64,000 nucleotides of DNA from Onchidella celtica (Eukaryota; Mollusca; Gastropoda; Systellommatophora; Onchidiidae), in the NCBI GenBank assembly GCA_963931925.1, contig OZ007575.1, positions 35,307,350 to 35,371,349 of the forward strand. The letters are read 5' to 3'. Both the position numbers and the translations under genes were made by a program. This document shows, one piece after another, positions 15,546 through 27,555 of the stretch; the first letter of the stretch is position 1; every line of letters starts with the position of its first letter. The notes below the pieces were generated by a model. The model saw only the letters and a list, made by a program, of their open reading frames with translations, made no database searches and had not been told where the DNA came from.

Positions 15546-16639
15546 TAGGTTAACTTTACTTATCGCTAAGACCAGCACATTTTCACACATTTTGACCATC
15601 GACAGCAATGAAGGGTAAGGGGCTGAGCGTTCCAGGTTTTGCTCAGGCAAAAAAAAAATAATAATTGTGACGACATACCATAGTCCTCTCTGGGGTAATT
15701 AGTTGAAATTGCTTAATTGATCATTTGAGCTGGAATTCTCTAATTTAGAGATTCCGTCTTTTAACTGGCCAATGAGCAAATTAAAAAAAAATCTAATGTA
15801 ATATGATCTTTACCAGTTCTGAAACCAACTTCTTAAGACTTAAACTTTTAGTCATTTAGATTTAACAAGACAAGCACAGAAAAGTACAGATCCAGAATAC
15901 AGTATTTTAAGTCAAGAAAAAACAAATTCTTTTCCCTCTTAACCTCTATAACTGCCCAGTGGTAACACTGTCGCAGCGTGGATTGCCACCACCCGGGGCA
16001 AGGCAAGTATTGCGCCCCCTGGCCTGGGTCCCTTCCACCAGTACAGTTTTGAGCCCCTTACACCATTAACACATGTATTGTTTTAGAAAAAAATAAAGTA
16101 AAATGCATTTTAAAAATTTTTTTATAGTCAAATTTAGTTAAAATCACCTGCTTTTAATTTGAGCATCTTTTTCATTAACTCTCTAAACTGACAGTATTAC
16201 TATATTTACTCAGCCTTTCGTGACCCACAGTAGATCTCTGATATTTTTTTCAATTAATTTAAGTTTTGAGAAACCCCTTTCAAAAATGGCAGTTGAAACA
16301 ATGATAATTTTGAAATTCTGCGCCCGGGGCAAGTGCCCCCGTGGTCCCGCCCACACTACGCGCCACTGAGGGGTAGAATGAATCAGCGAAACTTTGTGAA
16401 ACACGGGAAGAGTTAAATATTTGAAAGAAATGCAAAGGTTTTATTATTATATTAAGAAATGCTGTTTGTTACTAAATTGGAATTATTGTTCCAATGAGAC
16501 CGCATTGCAAATCAAGTGACCTATTTTAAATAAAGAATACTAGGCGACATGGACAGTCTACAAGTGTGACATTTTAGTAGTGACATGACTGAGGGTGTCT
16601 CCCGTAAGTCGTGCATGTTTTTTACACCGTGACAGTATA

Positions 16640-16905
16640 TTTGTGAGTAAGTAAGAGTGGGAGAGAGAAAGAGCAGACAGACAGACAGACAGACCGGCAG
16701 ACAGACAGAGAAAGAGAGGGAGAGAGAGGGAAGGTGAGACAGAGAGATGGACAGAGAAAGAGACAGCCTGGGCAAAAGAGAGAGAGAGAGACAGAGAAGG
16801 GAGAGTGAGACAGATAGACTGACCGGGAGACAGACAGACAGATAAAGAGACAGACAGACAGACAGAGAAAGAGACAGATAGACAAAGAAAGAAAGATATA
16901 GACAG
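16640..16905. repeat. GA/GACA-rich low-complexity tract
   Basis: Imperfect (GACA)n and (GA)n repeats. The Ser/Leu-rich minus-strand frames across it are artefacts. Confidence 0.95.
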
Positions 16906-16979
16906 AGAGACCTGTCACTATTTCACTGCAAAGCGCTTTAGGTCCACTGTGTGGAGACGGATGCAACATAAATGTCCCC

Positions 16980-17182
16980 CATTACTATTATTGCTATTGT
17001 TATTATTGTTATTATTATGATATTATCATTATTATTTATTACTGTTGTTGTTATTGTTAGTAGTAGTGTTGTCATTATAATATCATTATTATTATTATTA
17101 CTGTTATTATTGTTGTTATTATTATATCATTATGATGATTATTATTATTATATTATCATTAGTATTAGTATTAGTATTAGAC
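16980..17182. repeat. (ATT)n-rich tract
   Basis: Trinucleotide ATT/GTT repeats follow gcaaagcgctttagg at 16928, possibly a worn retroposon tail. The tract ends about 35 bp short of the F-box exon donor, inside its intron. Confidence 0.85.
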
Positions 17183-17217
17183 AGTATTGTTATGAAGTTT
17201 TGACCAGGATGACTCAC

Positions 17218-17352
17218 TGCCACGCGGTACATGATGATGTAGAAGGCCTTCCAGCCCCCGGCCTCGGCAATGTCCAACAGGCCTGGGGTCGTGTACTTCT
17301 GAAGGGTGCTCTTTTTGTACATCTTTTTCCAGATCTGGTCATCGCTGCACAC
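17218..17352 (-). CDS. FBXO36-like exon after the F-box
   Basis: The acceptor is cccctcccccatctcag. The exon has 135 nt (45 codons), phase 0 on both sides, coding VCSDDQIWKKMYKKS to FYIIMYRVA, with donor gca|GTGAGT. Confidence 0.72.
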
Positions 17353-19376
17353 CTGAGATGGGGGAGGGGTGGAGGTTTGAAAGGATTTGGGGGGAGTGTG
17401 GGTTTGGGGGGAGGGTGGGGGGGAGGGAGTGGAGGAGAAAACACGGGGATGGCAAGAAAGTAGCAAAAGGACGCAAAGCGGCTGGTGTTAAAGGACCTTA
17501 GTGGAATTACAAAGCCGAATAGAGAAAAGACCTAGTTGTGTTCACCGTTCAGCGATAGCTTTCTATGTGAAACACTACGGTCCCCTAACATCAGGCAAGT
17601 AAAAAAAGGATTGAGAGAGTTTCAAACCGGTTACAGACACTGTGAAGTTTAGACTGCGATACAAATGGGAATGGGTTGACTACAGGGCCAGATGAAGGCC
17701 TTTAGAGGCCCGAAGCACTTAAACTTAAAAAGATTTTGATGGCCCTCCATATACTGTGTATGTAATACAAGCGCTGAAACGGTCTCCATTGAATAAACAC
17801 GGCCGCATTAGAAGCAGGGCAACTTTTTTGGTACATCTTGAAAATAAAATAAAAAACAAATCTTATACGCCAGCATTTACTTCAATTTTTTTTTCATTTA
17901 TTGCGGGGGGAAAAGGGGGGGGGGGGGGCTTTTTGTGGACCCTGGTTCAGCTGCACCATTTGCAGTGTCGCGCCATATAGTCCATGGTAAATCCGGCAAA
18001 GAAACATTTCTGTGATGGCCCCGTACCCCTGATGTCCTAAGCACTTGCTTATCTTGCTGGTCGACCAGATCGAAGAATGAAAGATAACAAGTAGACAAAG
18101 CGTTGTTTTGATTGGATGGCTAGAAATGGAAAGAGAACAAATGGATGGCCCAAGAGACGATGGATTTCTGTGGTGCTCCCTTACCCTGATGCCCTAAGTA
18201 TGTGCTTATCTTGCTTAATGGTTAATCCAGCCCTGGCTGACCATATCGAAGAATGAAAGGCAGAAGAGAGACAAAGCGTTGCATTGAATGGATGCCTAGA
18301 AATGGGAAGAGAACAAGAGGACGCCCCGAGAGACGATGGACATATGATGTTGTGTAGACAGTTGGACAGACATGGACATGACGGGCAGAAAACAGAGAAA
18401 AATGGAGATTGTTTGGCGCAGGACGACATCCCGCAGTGGACAAGAGCAAGAACCAAAACGCGTTTGGCTTTGTTGAGGTTTCAACAGTCTTTTCCTTCTT
18501 TCAACACAGTGCTGTAAATAGGCCTCTGCTCCTTTCTTAGACTCGAACCTGATACCGCATGCATGTATAGTGGCTAAGTACTCTAATCACTGGGCCAATG
18601 AGCAATTGGTCAATGAGATTGGTAGTGATTTCGTGTTGTAGAATACTACACCCAATTTCCACTTTCTGTTTCCGGCATGGAAATGCAGAAGAAAAAAAAG
18701 CTAAAAAGGGAAACTTGGGACATAAATGTGGCAGTCCAAGGAAAATATCAGCTCATTAAGCGGGTACCATATTAAGCCCGGGCGGTCACAGCCAGTTGCT
18801 GCCAGCAAAGTATATACAAAAAATAATGGCAGAAGCTGACTGTGACTGACCGGGCTTAGCACGATAGGGTCTTCCGGGTTTTCTTAGGAAATATAGGAAA
18901 TTATGATGTGCTCTTCTTGTCTGCCAGCAGCTGACCGTGCCGTCCCAGGTTTAGTATGATACCTCCCTTAGGAAAGGTTCGAGTGTGCTGAGGACCTTGT
19001 TTGTGGGGGATCTTTGTTCTTGGTGGCATAGGCACCTTGATGCCATACTAGACTCAACCCACATGCAAGAGGTATGAGGTTCGAATCTATCTCGGGGCAG
19101 TGTCCCGATTGCCACACTATGCAAGGTTCGAGCGCATTGTTCTTCAGAAGGAGAATTCGTGAGTTGTATACGATCCTTGCATACAACACGAAAATATATG
19201 TCCCACCTCCCTGAAATACTTGTTGGTGGCGCCGAGTTTCAGTACCGAGCAGTAGCCCAGGTAATCAATGATGCGATACAGAAGCTTTTTGTCGATACGG
19301 TTGATGTAATCGATTTTGCCCGCCAGCAGTCTGTCCACATGAAGGAGATCACTGCGGCAATAATGTTCAATGTACA
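17218..19376 (-). CDS. F-box protein, FBXO36-like (two internal exons)
   Basis: Exon 19207-19376 codes an F-box: GKIDYINRIDKKLLYRIIDY, then LGYCSVLKLGATNKYFRE. Exon 17218-17352 continues VCSDDQIWKKMYKKS, then TTPGLLDIAEAGGWKAFY. The junction is phase 0 and gives the pattern seen in FBXO36 (GKxDxxxRLxxxLLxxIxxYL, then a SDxxW segment, and later GW). F-box proteins bind SKP1 and recruit substrates to SCF ubiquitin ligases. FBXO36's substrate is not known to me. The upstream exon boundary is phase 1 and the downstream donor (gca|GTGAGT) is phase 0, so exons are missing on both sides. I did not find them among the flanking microsatellites. The intron donor gag|GTGGGA is weak but correctly placed. 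Confidence 0.74.
17500..17595 (+). repeat. Dispersed repeat copy (shared with 45128-45225)
   Basis: Both copies read attacaaagcc.aa.agaaa, then gttgtgttca.cg.tcag.ata, then actttctatgt and agtcccctaac or close variants. Both lie in host introns. Confidence 0.65.
17996..18480 (+). pseudogene. Two tandem remnants of a non-LTR retrotransposon 3' end
   Basis: Two diverged units of about 165 bp share gatcgaagaatgaaag, then gacaaagcgttg and agaaatgg(a/g)aagagaaca. One frame of the second unit reads GKRTRGRPERRWTYDVV, like the G-R-P-x-x-R-W-x-D motif near the C terminus of some LINE proteins. The first unit reads GKRTNGWPKRRW. Frames are short and broken. Confidence 0.5.
18771..18862. repeat. Short hairpin repeat
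   Basis: ttaagcccgggcggtcacag near 18771 pairs with gtgactgaccgggcttag near 18845. An inner match is ctgcca/tggcag. The total span is about 90 bp. Confidence 0.65.
19207..19376 (-). CDS. FBXO36-like exon with F-box
   Basis: The acceptor is ttttttctttttgtattccag and the exon enters in phase 1 with tgtacattg. It has 170 nt and ends in phase 0 at ttcagggag|GTGGGA. Confidence 0.74.
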
Positions 19377-19399
19377 CTGGAATACAAAAAGAAAAAATG

Positions 19400-19665
19400 A
19401 AAGAGAGAGAGAGCCAATGAGAGAGGCAGACACAGAGAGACAGACAGACAGAGAGAGGGAGAGACAGAGACAGACAGACAAACAGAAAGAGAGAAAAAAG
19501 AGAAAGACAGAGAGAGAGAGAGAGAGAGAGAGGGGCAGGCAGGGGGAGACAGACAAACTGAGAAAGAGACATAGAAAGGGAGAGAGACAGAGACCAAGAG
19601 TAAGACAGACCGAGAGAGGGAGAAAGAGAGAGAGGGGGGAGAAAAAGAGAGAGAAAGAGAGATGT
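19400..19665. repeat. GA/CAGA-rich low-complexity tract
   Basis: Imperfect (GA)n and (CAGA)n repeats directly upstream of the F-box exon acceptor, on its intron side. Open frames of up to 185 codons here are repeat artefacts, except where they overlap the F-box exon. Confidence 0.95.
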
Positions 19666-20424
19666 GTTAAATGTGCGATGTTTTGTTTTAATTGAACACA
19701 AACACGCCCATAGACATACACATTGGGAGGGGGGGGGGGGGGGTTGTAAAGTTGAGATTTAAAAAATGTATCAGCGTATCAGTGTGTCTTACTGAACTTT
19801 GAGGGTGGCCTAGCGCATCTCGGCACCTATAAAAAAAAAAACCAATAACTTTCTCTGCTGATTTTGTTTCTCTCTGAAGTGGTGCCGTTTGCCTTTAATT
19901 GTGCCTAGAACAAGAACGGGCCAGTTACTGGTAAACGAATGAATGAATAATAAAAAAAATTCAAATTCATTTTGATCACTCGTTTGTTGAAAAGTTCGAA
20001 AGTAGACTAAACAAATACATTATAAATAAATAAATAAATAATAAATATTTTTTTTTAATTGATCACTTATTTGTTAAGAAGTTAGAAAGTGTTCTATAAA
20101 TAGAACATTGGGCGCCAAATGGATTGCCTCAAAGATGGAGTACTGAACACGAAAAGTCAAGGGATTCCCCTCCTTTCCAGGTAAAAAAAAAAGAGAAGAT
20201 TTAAACAAAACAAAAAAAAAAAAAACGAAAAACACAAATGGAACATGGAAAAAAGAACTTTAACAAACATTACTTCGAGTTTCGACATCTTTTTTGAAGT
20301 CCTGCAATGGGCATTGGTAGATCTTTGGTAACACCATTTCAGGGTTCATGCGATACGGAGACACAATTTTCCAAACTCGCAATATGATCTGTTGTTGGAA
20401 ATACCTCAATAGGTAGTAACATAG

Positions 20425-20471
20425 TAATCTATCTATCTATCTATCTGTCTGTCTATCTATCTATCTATCTT

Positions 20472-20506
<35 letters not shown>

Positions 20507-20599
20507 TTCTTTCTGTCTGTCTGTCTATCTATCTTTCTGTCTGTCTATCTGTCTATCTATCTATATATCTGTCTATCTGTCTGTCTATCTGTCTATCTA

Positions 20600-20644
<45 letters not shown>

Positions 20645-20710
20645 GTTATGTCATCTATGTGTCTATTCGTCTTCATTTCTATCTGTCTGTATGTCTGTCT
20701 GTATGTCCTG
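20425..20710. repeat. (CTAT/CTGT)n microsatellite
   Basis: Interleaved ctat and ctgt tetranucleotides with a few interruptions. Confidence 0.97.
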
Positions 20711-21191
20711 CTATTGTCTATCAGTCTGTACGTTTGTTTGTTTGTCTATGTCTATATCAGTCCGTTTGTTTAAGACAGCCCCTTCCTGGCCCACCTCATT
20801 TTTTGTAAGGGCTAGATGAAAGAAATCCTTGCATGGGGGACTGCCGCGGTCTGAGTGTTGGTAAACAGTCCCATCTTCATCCAGCCAACACGAAGCCAGT
20901 TGTAACACTCCATTCTCGTCCATGGTTTGGTGGTTTAGGTCCAGGACCTATCGCCTCCCAGCTGATAGCCAAAGTGACGGGACGGACTGGTCAATACTTG
21001 CTGGATTTGAGCTTCTCTTTAGACTTTGGGATTCTAGGTTCTGAACATAATAGGGTGGTGGTCTCAGCTGACTGAGGAATCCAGACTGGATCCAGATGAA
21101 ATGAACTGAATTTTGTCTGTGGACAATCAAAAGTGGCGCATCAAGAGTGTGCATTATTAACTGGGCCTTCTTAACATCACTATGGGTCCTG

Positions 21192-21196
21192 GGCAA
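21192..21196. repeat. Target site duplication, left (ggcaa)
   Basis: The five bases before the left LTR are ggcaa, repeated after the right LTR at 29980-29984. This proves the outer boundaries of the retrotransposon. Confidence 0.93.
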
Positions 21197-22399
21197 TGTC
21201 ACGAGCAGAGTTAGGGTCTTGGGGATGTTATGACTGCACGAGAGGCAGCTAACTCACACTCGGACACAACCACACAAGAAAAGTATTCAATAACTAGAGC
21301 GTACATCTATGTCAGGCCGGTCAGGCCATCTTATTATTTAAATATTAATAAACAAAACAAAAGACAATAGAGGTATATTCAAAGCAATAAATTCTAATTA
21401 CTAACTTAATCTATGATATTCATGTAACTATGGTTCCTTATTGGATGTACTGCAATCAAGAGCAAATGGGTATATTATACGAAACTAGATATCAATCTAA
21501 AGTGACAGTTGAGTCGCCACTGGCCAGTCGCCAGGCAAACTCTCCCTAAATCATATGGGCTTGAATGTTAGGAGAGCCCAGTACGTTCAAAGCCTACAGA
21601 AGCACACTTCGGCTTGTAGGTAATTAAGCAGTTGCAAAAGACTATATATATATATATATGCACAATCACTATTCAATTCATCAACAATGTGCTATATTAC
21701 TTCAATCATACTATGGAGATAGATCTATAATACGGGCCACTCCTTCGTCGAGTGCCAGCTGGGGTTTCCTTAGACTTCCTATGAGGCTGTGGTTCTCTCT
21801 CTATCTCCGAACTTCTATTATGCTTAGACAAAAATACTGGTAGGCGCGAACATCAAAAGAGCGCAGCGTGGGCTTTTAAAGGTCAGCCCACTCAGACCTT
21901 TCTTTCTAGAGCTCAGTCAGTCCGATTAGCAAGGACTTCTAGTCTTCAAATCACACAGTTTAGGTACTGGCCAACCGGAGATACTTCACGACACGATGCT
22001 TCTGCTCGTCTGTATTCAATGAATCTGAACGTTACACGATGTTTTATACTATCCAACTACCCAGCAGTGCTAGTCCGCTGGCCCAATTAGTTCAGCTATC
22101 TCATTGGCCGAAACCTCCCACCAAAGTAATACGTCTGCACTATTCTACCAGCCAGTTAACGTGCAAAACTTGTCTAGTCACACTTAACAATGTCAACTAT
22201 CCCCACCTTGTTTCACCCCTACTCCATTACTTATTAATCACGAACATTAAAACCGACAAGCGTGAATCCAACAGTTTAACTTTACATTTATTTACTCACC
22301 AAGTATAATTCGCGAGGACCGTTCAAGGCCACCAGCCAATTTCTCATGGCCCTGGTAAAAACACTCTGCGTGAGTTCTAACAACATCCGAATCATGACA
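21197..22399 (-). repeat. LTR, left copy (3' LTR of the element)
   Basis: A 1203-bp LTR bounded by TG and CA (plus strand tgtcacgagc to atcatgaca). It lacks 24 bp that are present in the other LTR near 29390. Confidence 0.95.
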
Positions 22400-23007
22400 C
22401 ATCCCCCACCCCAGTTAAAATGTGCAATTTTAACGATATAAATTATTATCGTAAGGGGAAGGCATGAGTCGAGAAATTGCTCGAAAAGTGAACTTAACTA
22501 GGTAATAACTAAGAATACTACAAAAGTTGAAAAAAAACCTACAGGACGGGTATCATTGATGGACAAAACTTCATGAAAATCTTAAGGCTCCGTCCAAAAG
22601 TATCTATGTCTCTGAGGATTAAATCTTACCTCTAAATACGTAGACATTAACAATCATAACTCTAAAATTTTAGAGTACAACATTGATCCTGTGCGAATCT
22701 CATCAGGAATGCATACATACAATGAATAATAATCAAGAAAAGATAACTATAGTAGCATCGATGGCATTAGTGGATCTGGACTCCTGGTCTGCCATGGCTT
22801 CTCGTCCTCGACCCTGGGCAACAACGTCTGGTGTGGCCAAAATACGGGTCGACGTCAGTAAAATAGCTGTTGGATCAAAGGAAAGCACGGGGTAGGTGAA
22901 AAGTGTTCACAATGGGTGAACAATATGTGATACCATCCCTCGGTCTCAGAATGAGGTGCTAATCCCATCCAACCCCAGTACATATGACAGACTAAAATAC
23001 AACAAGA
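22400..23007 (-). other. Retrotransposon 3' untranslated segment
   Basis: About 600 bp lie between the RNase H stop and the downstream LTR. It has no meaningful frame and ends in the polypurine tract at about 22401-22413. Confidence 0.7.
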
Positions 23008-23538
23008 TTAAGGTAACCGTGATAATAGGTCGGCATGGACATTGTCTCCACCAGGAATGGCCTTTATAATGAAGCGATATTCCTGAAGGGCCAGACTCCA
23101 TCTGGTCAAACGAGCGTTCTTGGCTCGGTTCGATTTTAGAAATAACAACGGTTTATGGTCTGTCTCGATGACGAATTCCGTCATAAGTAGGTAGCGGGAA
23201 AACGCGTCTACGGCGTATACAATCGCCAGGCATTCTCGCTCTATGATAGCGTATCTCTGCTCTCTCGGAAGTAATTTCCGGCTAGCATACATACACGGGC
23301 GCAATAAGCCATCTCTTTCCTGGAGCAAAACAGCTCCAATTCCCTGGTCCGACGCGTCAGTGCGGACGGTGAAGGTGCGCCTAATATTTGGTAGGATAAG
23401 CAGCGGCGAACTGGAGAACAGTTGCTGCACTGTCGCGAGCGCGGTGGCGCACTGCGTAGTCCAGATAATTTTGTTGGGTCGGTCTTTTCTTGTAAGATCG
23501 GATAACGGGGCCGTAAGGGCCGAAAAATTAGGAACGAA
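23008..23538 (-). pseudogene. RNase H domain of the LTR retrotransposon
   Basis: This region follows the RT in the same frame after an in-frame TAA at 23539-23541. It codes the RT/RNase H connection and then FTVRTDASDQGIGAVLLQ, with the usual first RNase H aspartate. Later IERECLAIVYA and IETDHKPLLFL supply the further expected acidic positions. It ends NVHADLLSRLP, the common ending of gypsy RNase H domains, then stop. No chromodomain or envelope gene follows. Confidence 0.88.
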
Positions 23539-24348
23539 TTACCGATAATAGCTTAAGAAGCCTAACAGGCTACAAACCTGCTTCTTAGTATGAGGAGCCT
23601 GGAGTTTTAAAATCTTACTTATCTTACTGTCGTCCGGTGTTTGGACGCCTTTGGCGATAGTATGTCCCAGAAAGTTAATCTGCGTATAACCCAGGAAGAC
23701 TTTGCTAGGCTTAGCTGTAAGCCCGGCATCTCGAAGTTTACTAAGCACTTGACGAAGTGCCTCTAAATGGCCTTTCCAATTCGTATGGAAAGCGCAAATG
23801 TCGTCAAAGTAGCTTAGGACGCATGGTGTCTGCTGCAGTAGGATGTTCATCATCCTCGCAAAGGTCGCTGGTGCAGTTACGAGACCGAATGGCATGAACC
23901 TCCATTGCATGAGATCCATAGGGGTCTGAAACGCTGTGTACTGTTTACTGGCCTCTTCCATTGGGATTTGCCAGTAGCCTTTAGCCAAATCTATTTTCGA
24001 AAACACGGACGACTCGGCCAATCGCGCCAATAGATCTTCCTGATTCGGGATAAGTTCAGCATCGTAAATGGTTAGAGCGTTAAGCTTCCTGTAATCGATA
24101 CAAAACCTAACGGAACCGTCTGTTTTCTTTACTAGTACAATCGGGGAGCAGTAAGGGCTCGTCGAGCGCTCAATGACTCCTAAGCTGAGCATCTTTTCCA
24201 CCTCGGACTGTATGGTGTCGTGCGCGTGCAGCGGGCGCGGGTAGGGTTTAACAAACACGGGTACGTCCGAGTGCAACCGGATGACGTGTTGAACTAAGGA
24301 TGTTTTTACCCGGCAAATCAGTGAATATTGGCGCAAACTCCCGAACAA
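23539..24348 (-). pseudogene. Reverse transcriptase domain of the LTR retrotransposon
   Basis: The RT runs from the palm entry (GVIERSTSPYCSPIVLVKK) through motif A (FSKIDLAKGYWQIP) and motif B (LVTAPATFARMMN) to motif C (LSYFDDICAF). All three catalytic aspartates are present. It ends GFLSYYR at an in-frame TAA. The first codons overlap the integrase frame. The frames meet at a five-T run (24303-24307, plus strand) where one extra base separates them. Because it follows the integrase, the arrangement is unlike standard Ty3/gypsy. Confidence 0.9.
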
Positions 24349-26210
24349 GATCCATTATGTCCTGTGTCTTACTTTGATCCAGCTGTGGATTGATATTAAC
24401 GGAAGTCGCGTCCTCTGTGGCTTGCAAGGATAGGAGCGATCTAGTCATAGGTAATGGCTCCCGGTCGTTGTCATCGATAGTGACCATCGCTGCGTTTGCT
24501 TGGGCCACAACATGGCATGAATGATCGTGATGACTTTCATCATCGGTAATATACTTTTTCAACATATTAATATGGTACACCTTATCGTTACCACGGATGG
24601 TTATGAGATAATTAACTCTCGAGAGTCGCTTTTTAACTAGAAAGGGGCCTTTCCAAGTGAGGAGTAGCTTGTTGTTCGTTTCTGGTAACAGCACCAATGC
24701 CCGATCTCCGACTGTCAGGGTTCTTAACCGACTACCCTGATCGCGATATCCTATAAATGACCTGGCCCGTACGCATGCAAATTGTCGAGCCAGGTCGCAT
24801 GCATTAACTATTCTATGTCGGAGATCGACTATGTACTGATACGCGGATCGCGTATCAGGAACGTCGGTATCAGAACCGGCGTATAAATCGCGTAAAATGG
24901 CCATCGGGCCACGTGGTTTTCGACCGTATAAAAGTTCAAACGGGGAAAAACCCGTTGTCGCATTTGGGAGTTCCCTATATGCGAACAAGATGGCCGGAAG
25001 TCGACGGTCCCAGTCACCAGGTCTATCGGCTGAAACGCGTGCCAGCATAGCTTTCATGGTGGCATTCCAGCGCTCGCAACAGCCATTGGACTGTGGATGG
25101 TATGGTTACGTAAGTTTCTGCCTAATGCCCGTGAGTTCCAGTACTTTCCTGAAAAGGTCGGAGGTAAATTGCGGACCTCTATCGGATAATAATTCGGACG
25201 GGAATCCGACGCGCGTGAATATGGTAACCAATGCCTCGGCGACGTGATCGGCCGATATTTCTTTTAACGGGATAGCCTCAGGCCAACGGGTGGCATAATC
25301 GATTACTGATAGAATAAACCGATGGCCTCTATCCGACTTATGTAATGGCCCGACGATGTCGACGGCAACTCGCTGAAATGGAGTGGAAACCGGCGGCATC
25401 TCTTGTATAGGTGCCCGCGAAGTTTTTCCTTTGGGGGTTCTTTTCTGGCATGTATCGCAACGCGACACATAGCTATTTATGTCACCGTAAACCCCGGGCC
25501 AAAAAAACTGAGACAGTACTCTCGATTTTGTTCTCGCTTTGCCCTGGTGGCCCGACAATGGCGTGTCGTGCGCGAGGCGGGTGATGTCTCGGCGAAATGA
25601 TCTTGGTATGACCAATTGCAAAATAGTTTCGCGCTTTCCCCGAAAAACGCGATATAGGAGGTCGTCTTTAAGGCAGAACCTGGTTGTATCCGGGTTGTCC
25701 GGATGAATCTTAGCAAAGAGGGGCTTTAGTGATGGATCTGTGCGCTGTTCGTTACGAAAAATCTCGGGGGTCACATCCAAGTCGACGACAGGCGATCGTA
25801 ATGTGTCGTCACTCTGGCGACGAGATTGTTGTCTTGTCGTGACACACGCAATGTCGTTATCATCGTCCCAAATCTCGAGTTCGCCATCGGAGACGTCCTT
25901 TAAGTGGGGAATATTCCCAACGATTAGGTCGGCGACCGGATTTGGTAGCACACAGGCCGTGACAACACCAGTTATAAACGGTGTGTCAACATATATTTCC
26001 GCCAAACGAAAATGTTCAACTGAACCACCAAAAGTAATGCATGTCGCATCGCGATCCAGGAGTTGTGCAGGACGGACCAGCGATTCACGTACACCGACGG
26101 TCGTACAGCCTGAATCTCGCAATACGGATGCTCGTATGGCGTTTACTCGTCCCTCATACAATGTCAGCGCGCCTCGCTCGTGGAGGGCGGACATAACTGG
26201 AATAACTTTA
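24248..26210 (-). pseudogene. Protease and integrase region of the LTR retrotransposon
   Basis: In translation order there is an aspartic protease with LRDSGCT (about 26104-26125) and ADLIVGN. The integrase then has a HHCC zinc region (H-x6-H near 25545-25570, CDTCQ near 25450), the first D in VAVDIVGPL (about 25356), the second D in LSDRGPQF (about 25178) and E in CCERWN (about 25075). A GPF/Y-type module (WKGPFLVKKR) ends it. An in-frame TAA at 25106-25108 falls between the second D and the E. The frame closes at 24248 after entering the region ahead of RT. No chromodomain was recognised. Confidence 0.9.
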
Positions 26211-27501
26211 CTGACGGTTTCGGCATTCCTAGTTCTATCACCGCGGTTTTCGGTGAATGCTACAGAGCATGCATTTGCCGCATCTAATCTAATTCTGCAT
26301 TGTCGCGCAATGTGGCCTCCGGCGCCACATCTATAGCAGTAGACTGGATTATCGTCCCTTCGAGATGTACCTCGATAAGAAGGAAATGGGGGCGCTTGAT
26401 AGTAGTTGTTACGTGGTCCTCCGGTAGGGAAAGGACGTGTATATCGGGGTTCCCAGTCCCGAGAAAATTTATGGGGATTCGGTTGCCTTCTGCTAAACGG
26501 CGGCTCGGGCCGTGGACGAACTTGCGGCGACTGTCGAAAGGGCTGTTTTGATTGTCTCGACGGTACCGGTGACTTAGTAGCAGCGCCGGCGTAACACGGT
26601 TCGCTTACTTTAGCTTTAGCTAACGATCGATTAGGGTGAGCCGCAGCATACCGTTCCGCCATCGATGTTATCTCGACGGTAGTTTTGGGGGTTTGTTCCT
26701 TAAAATGCGCCACCAGGTCCGTGTGGCAGGACATATATATTTGGTCTTTAAGTATTAAATCATAAAGTTACTTGTAGTTTCCCTCTTCCACACCGGCCAA
26801 TTCAGTCCAACGGCTGAGTAGGTGGCGGAGGCGGTCCACGTAAGTGGAGAAATTCTCACATGCTTCCGGCTTGCAATCGCGGAAACGCTTATGAAATCCA
26901 TCTTCCGTATGTTGGAAACGCTTTAATAGCGCGGTCTTTAGAATGTCATAGTCCCTAGCGTCATCAATAGTGAGGCTATGGAAAACTTCCAACGCTCTCC
27001 CTGTCAAAAATTGGCGAGGCATGACGTGTACTCACTACGCTGCCATCCCGCGCAAACAGCATGGAGTTCGAAGCGGTGGAGGTAGGAATCAATGCGATCA
27101 ACCTTATCATTAAAGGTTGGCAATTTAGGCTTCGTTTTATTATTGGAAGTAAATTCCGGAGCCCCGGTAGTTTGGGCTTGCTTCGGTTCCAACTGTTTCA
27201 ACGCGAGCTCGTACTCTCTTTGAGCCTGTTTCTCCGCGCGTTCCGCGGCTCTCTCGTCTCGTTCCGCGGCTTTTTCTTGGCGTAATATCTCTGCGGCCTT
27301 TTCTTGGCGTAATATCTCCGCGGCCTTTTCTTCTCGTTCCGCAGCCTTTTCTAGGCATAATCTCTCCGCGGCCTTTTCTTCTCGTTCCGCGGCCTTTTCT
27401 TCTCGTTCTTCTTTCAGTTTCTGGTCTACCCAAGAAGCACGCTGAGCTTCCGGTATGCCAAATGATTGGGCTAGTTCCAAATATTTCTGTAGTTCGGCCA
27501 T
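26211..27501 (-). pseudogene. Gag region of the LTR retrotransposon
   Basis: The likely start is the ATG at 27501 (MAELQKYLELAQSF). A charged coiled coil built from repeated EKAAERE/EKAAEIL units follows (about 27200-27430), then a capsid-like part with LPTFNDKVDRIDSYLHRFE and FRDCKPEACENFSTYVDRL. A C-terminal basic region holds one zinc knuckle, CYRCGAGGHIARQC (about 26300-26342). Two breaks are visible: a one-base frame change in a five-base run at 27006-27010, and an in-frame TAA at 26768-26770. The repeated coiled-coil codons may vary in number between copies. Confidence 0.87.
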
Positions 27502-27555
27502 GATACCGGTCGATAATGCGATATAATAATGTCCTAATCGAGGACAACTTATCAA

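Noticed and set aside
16928-17182. Third copy of the LINE-type 3' tail
   Set aside because: aaagcgc and an ATT run are present, but the second half of the stem and ctatataaatgc are missing.
17214-17444. Pro-rich minus-strand frame over the F-box exon
   Set aside because: It is a shadow frame. The other frame carries the conserved SDDQIWKKMY segment with matching splice sites.
20711-20923. 70-codon minus-strand frame starting MDENGVLQLASCW
   Set aside because: It looks protein-like, but no domain, splice partner or repeat relation was recognised.
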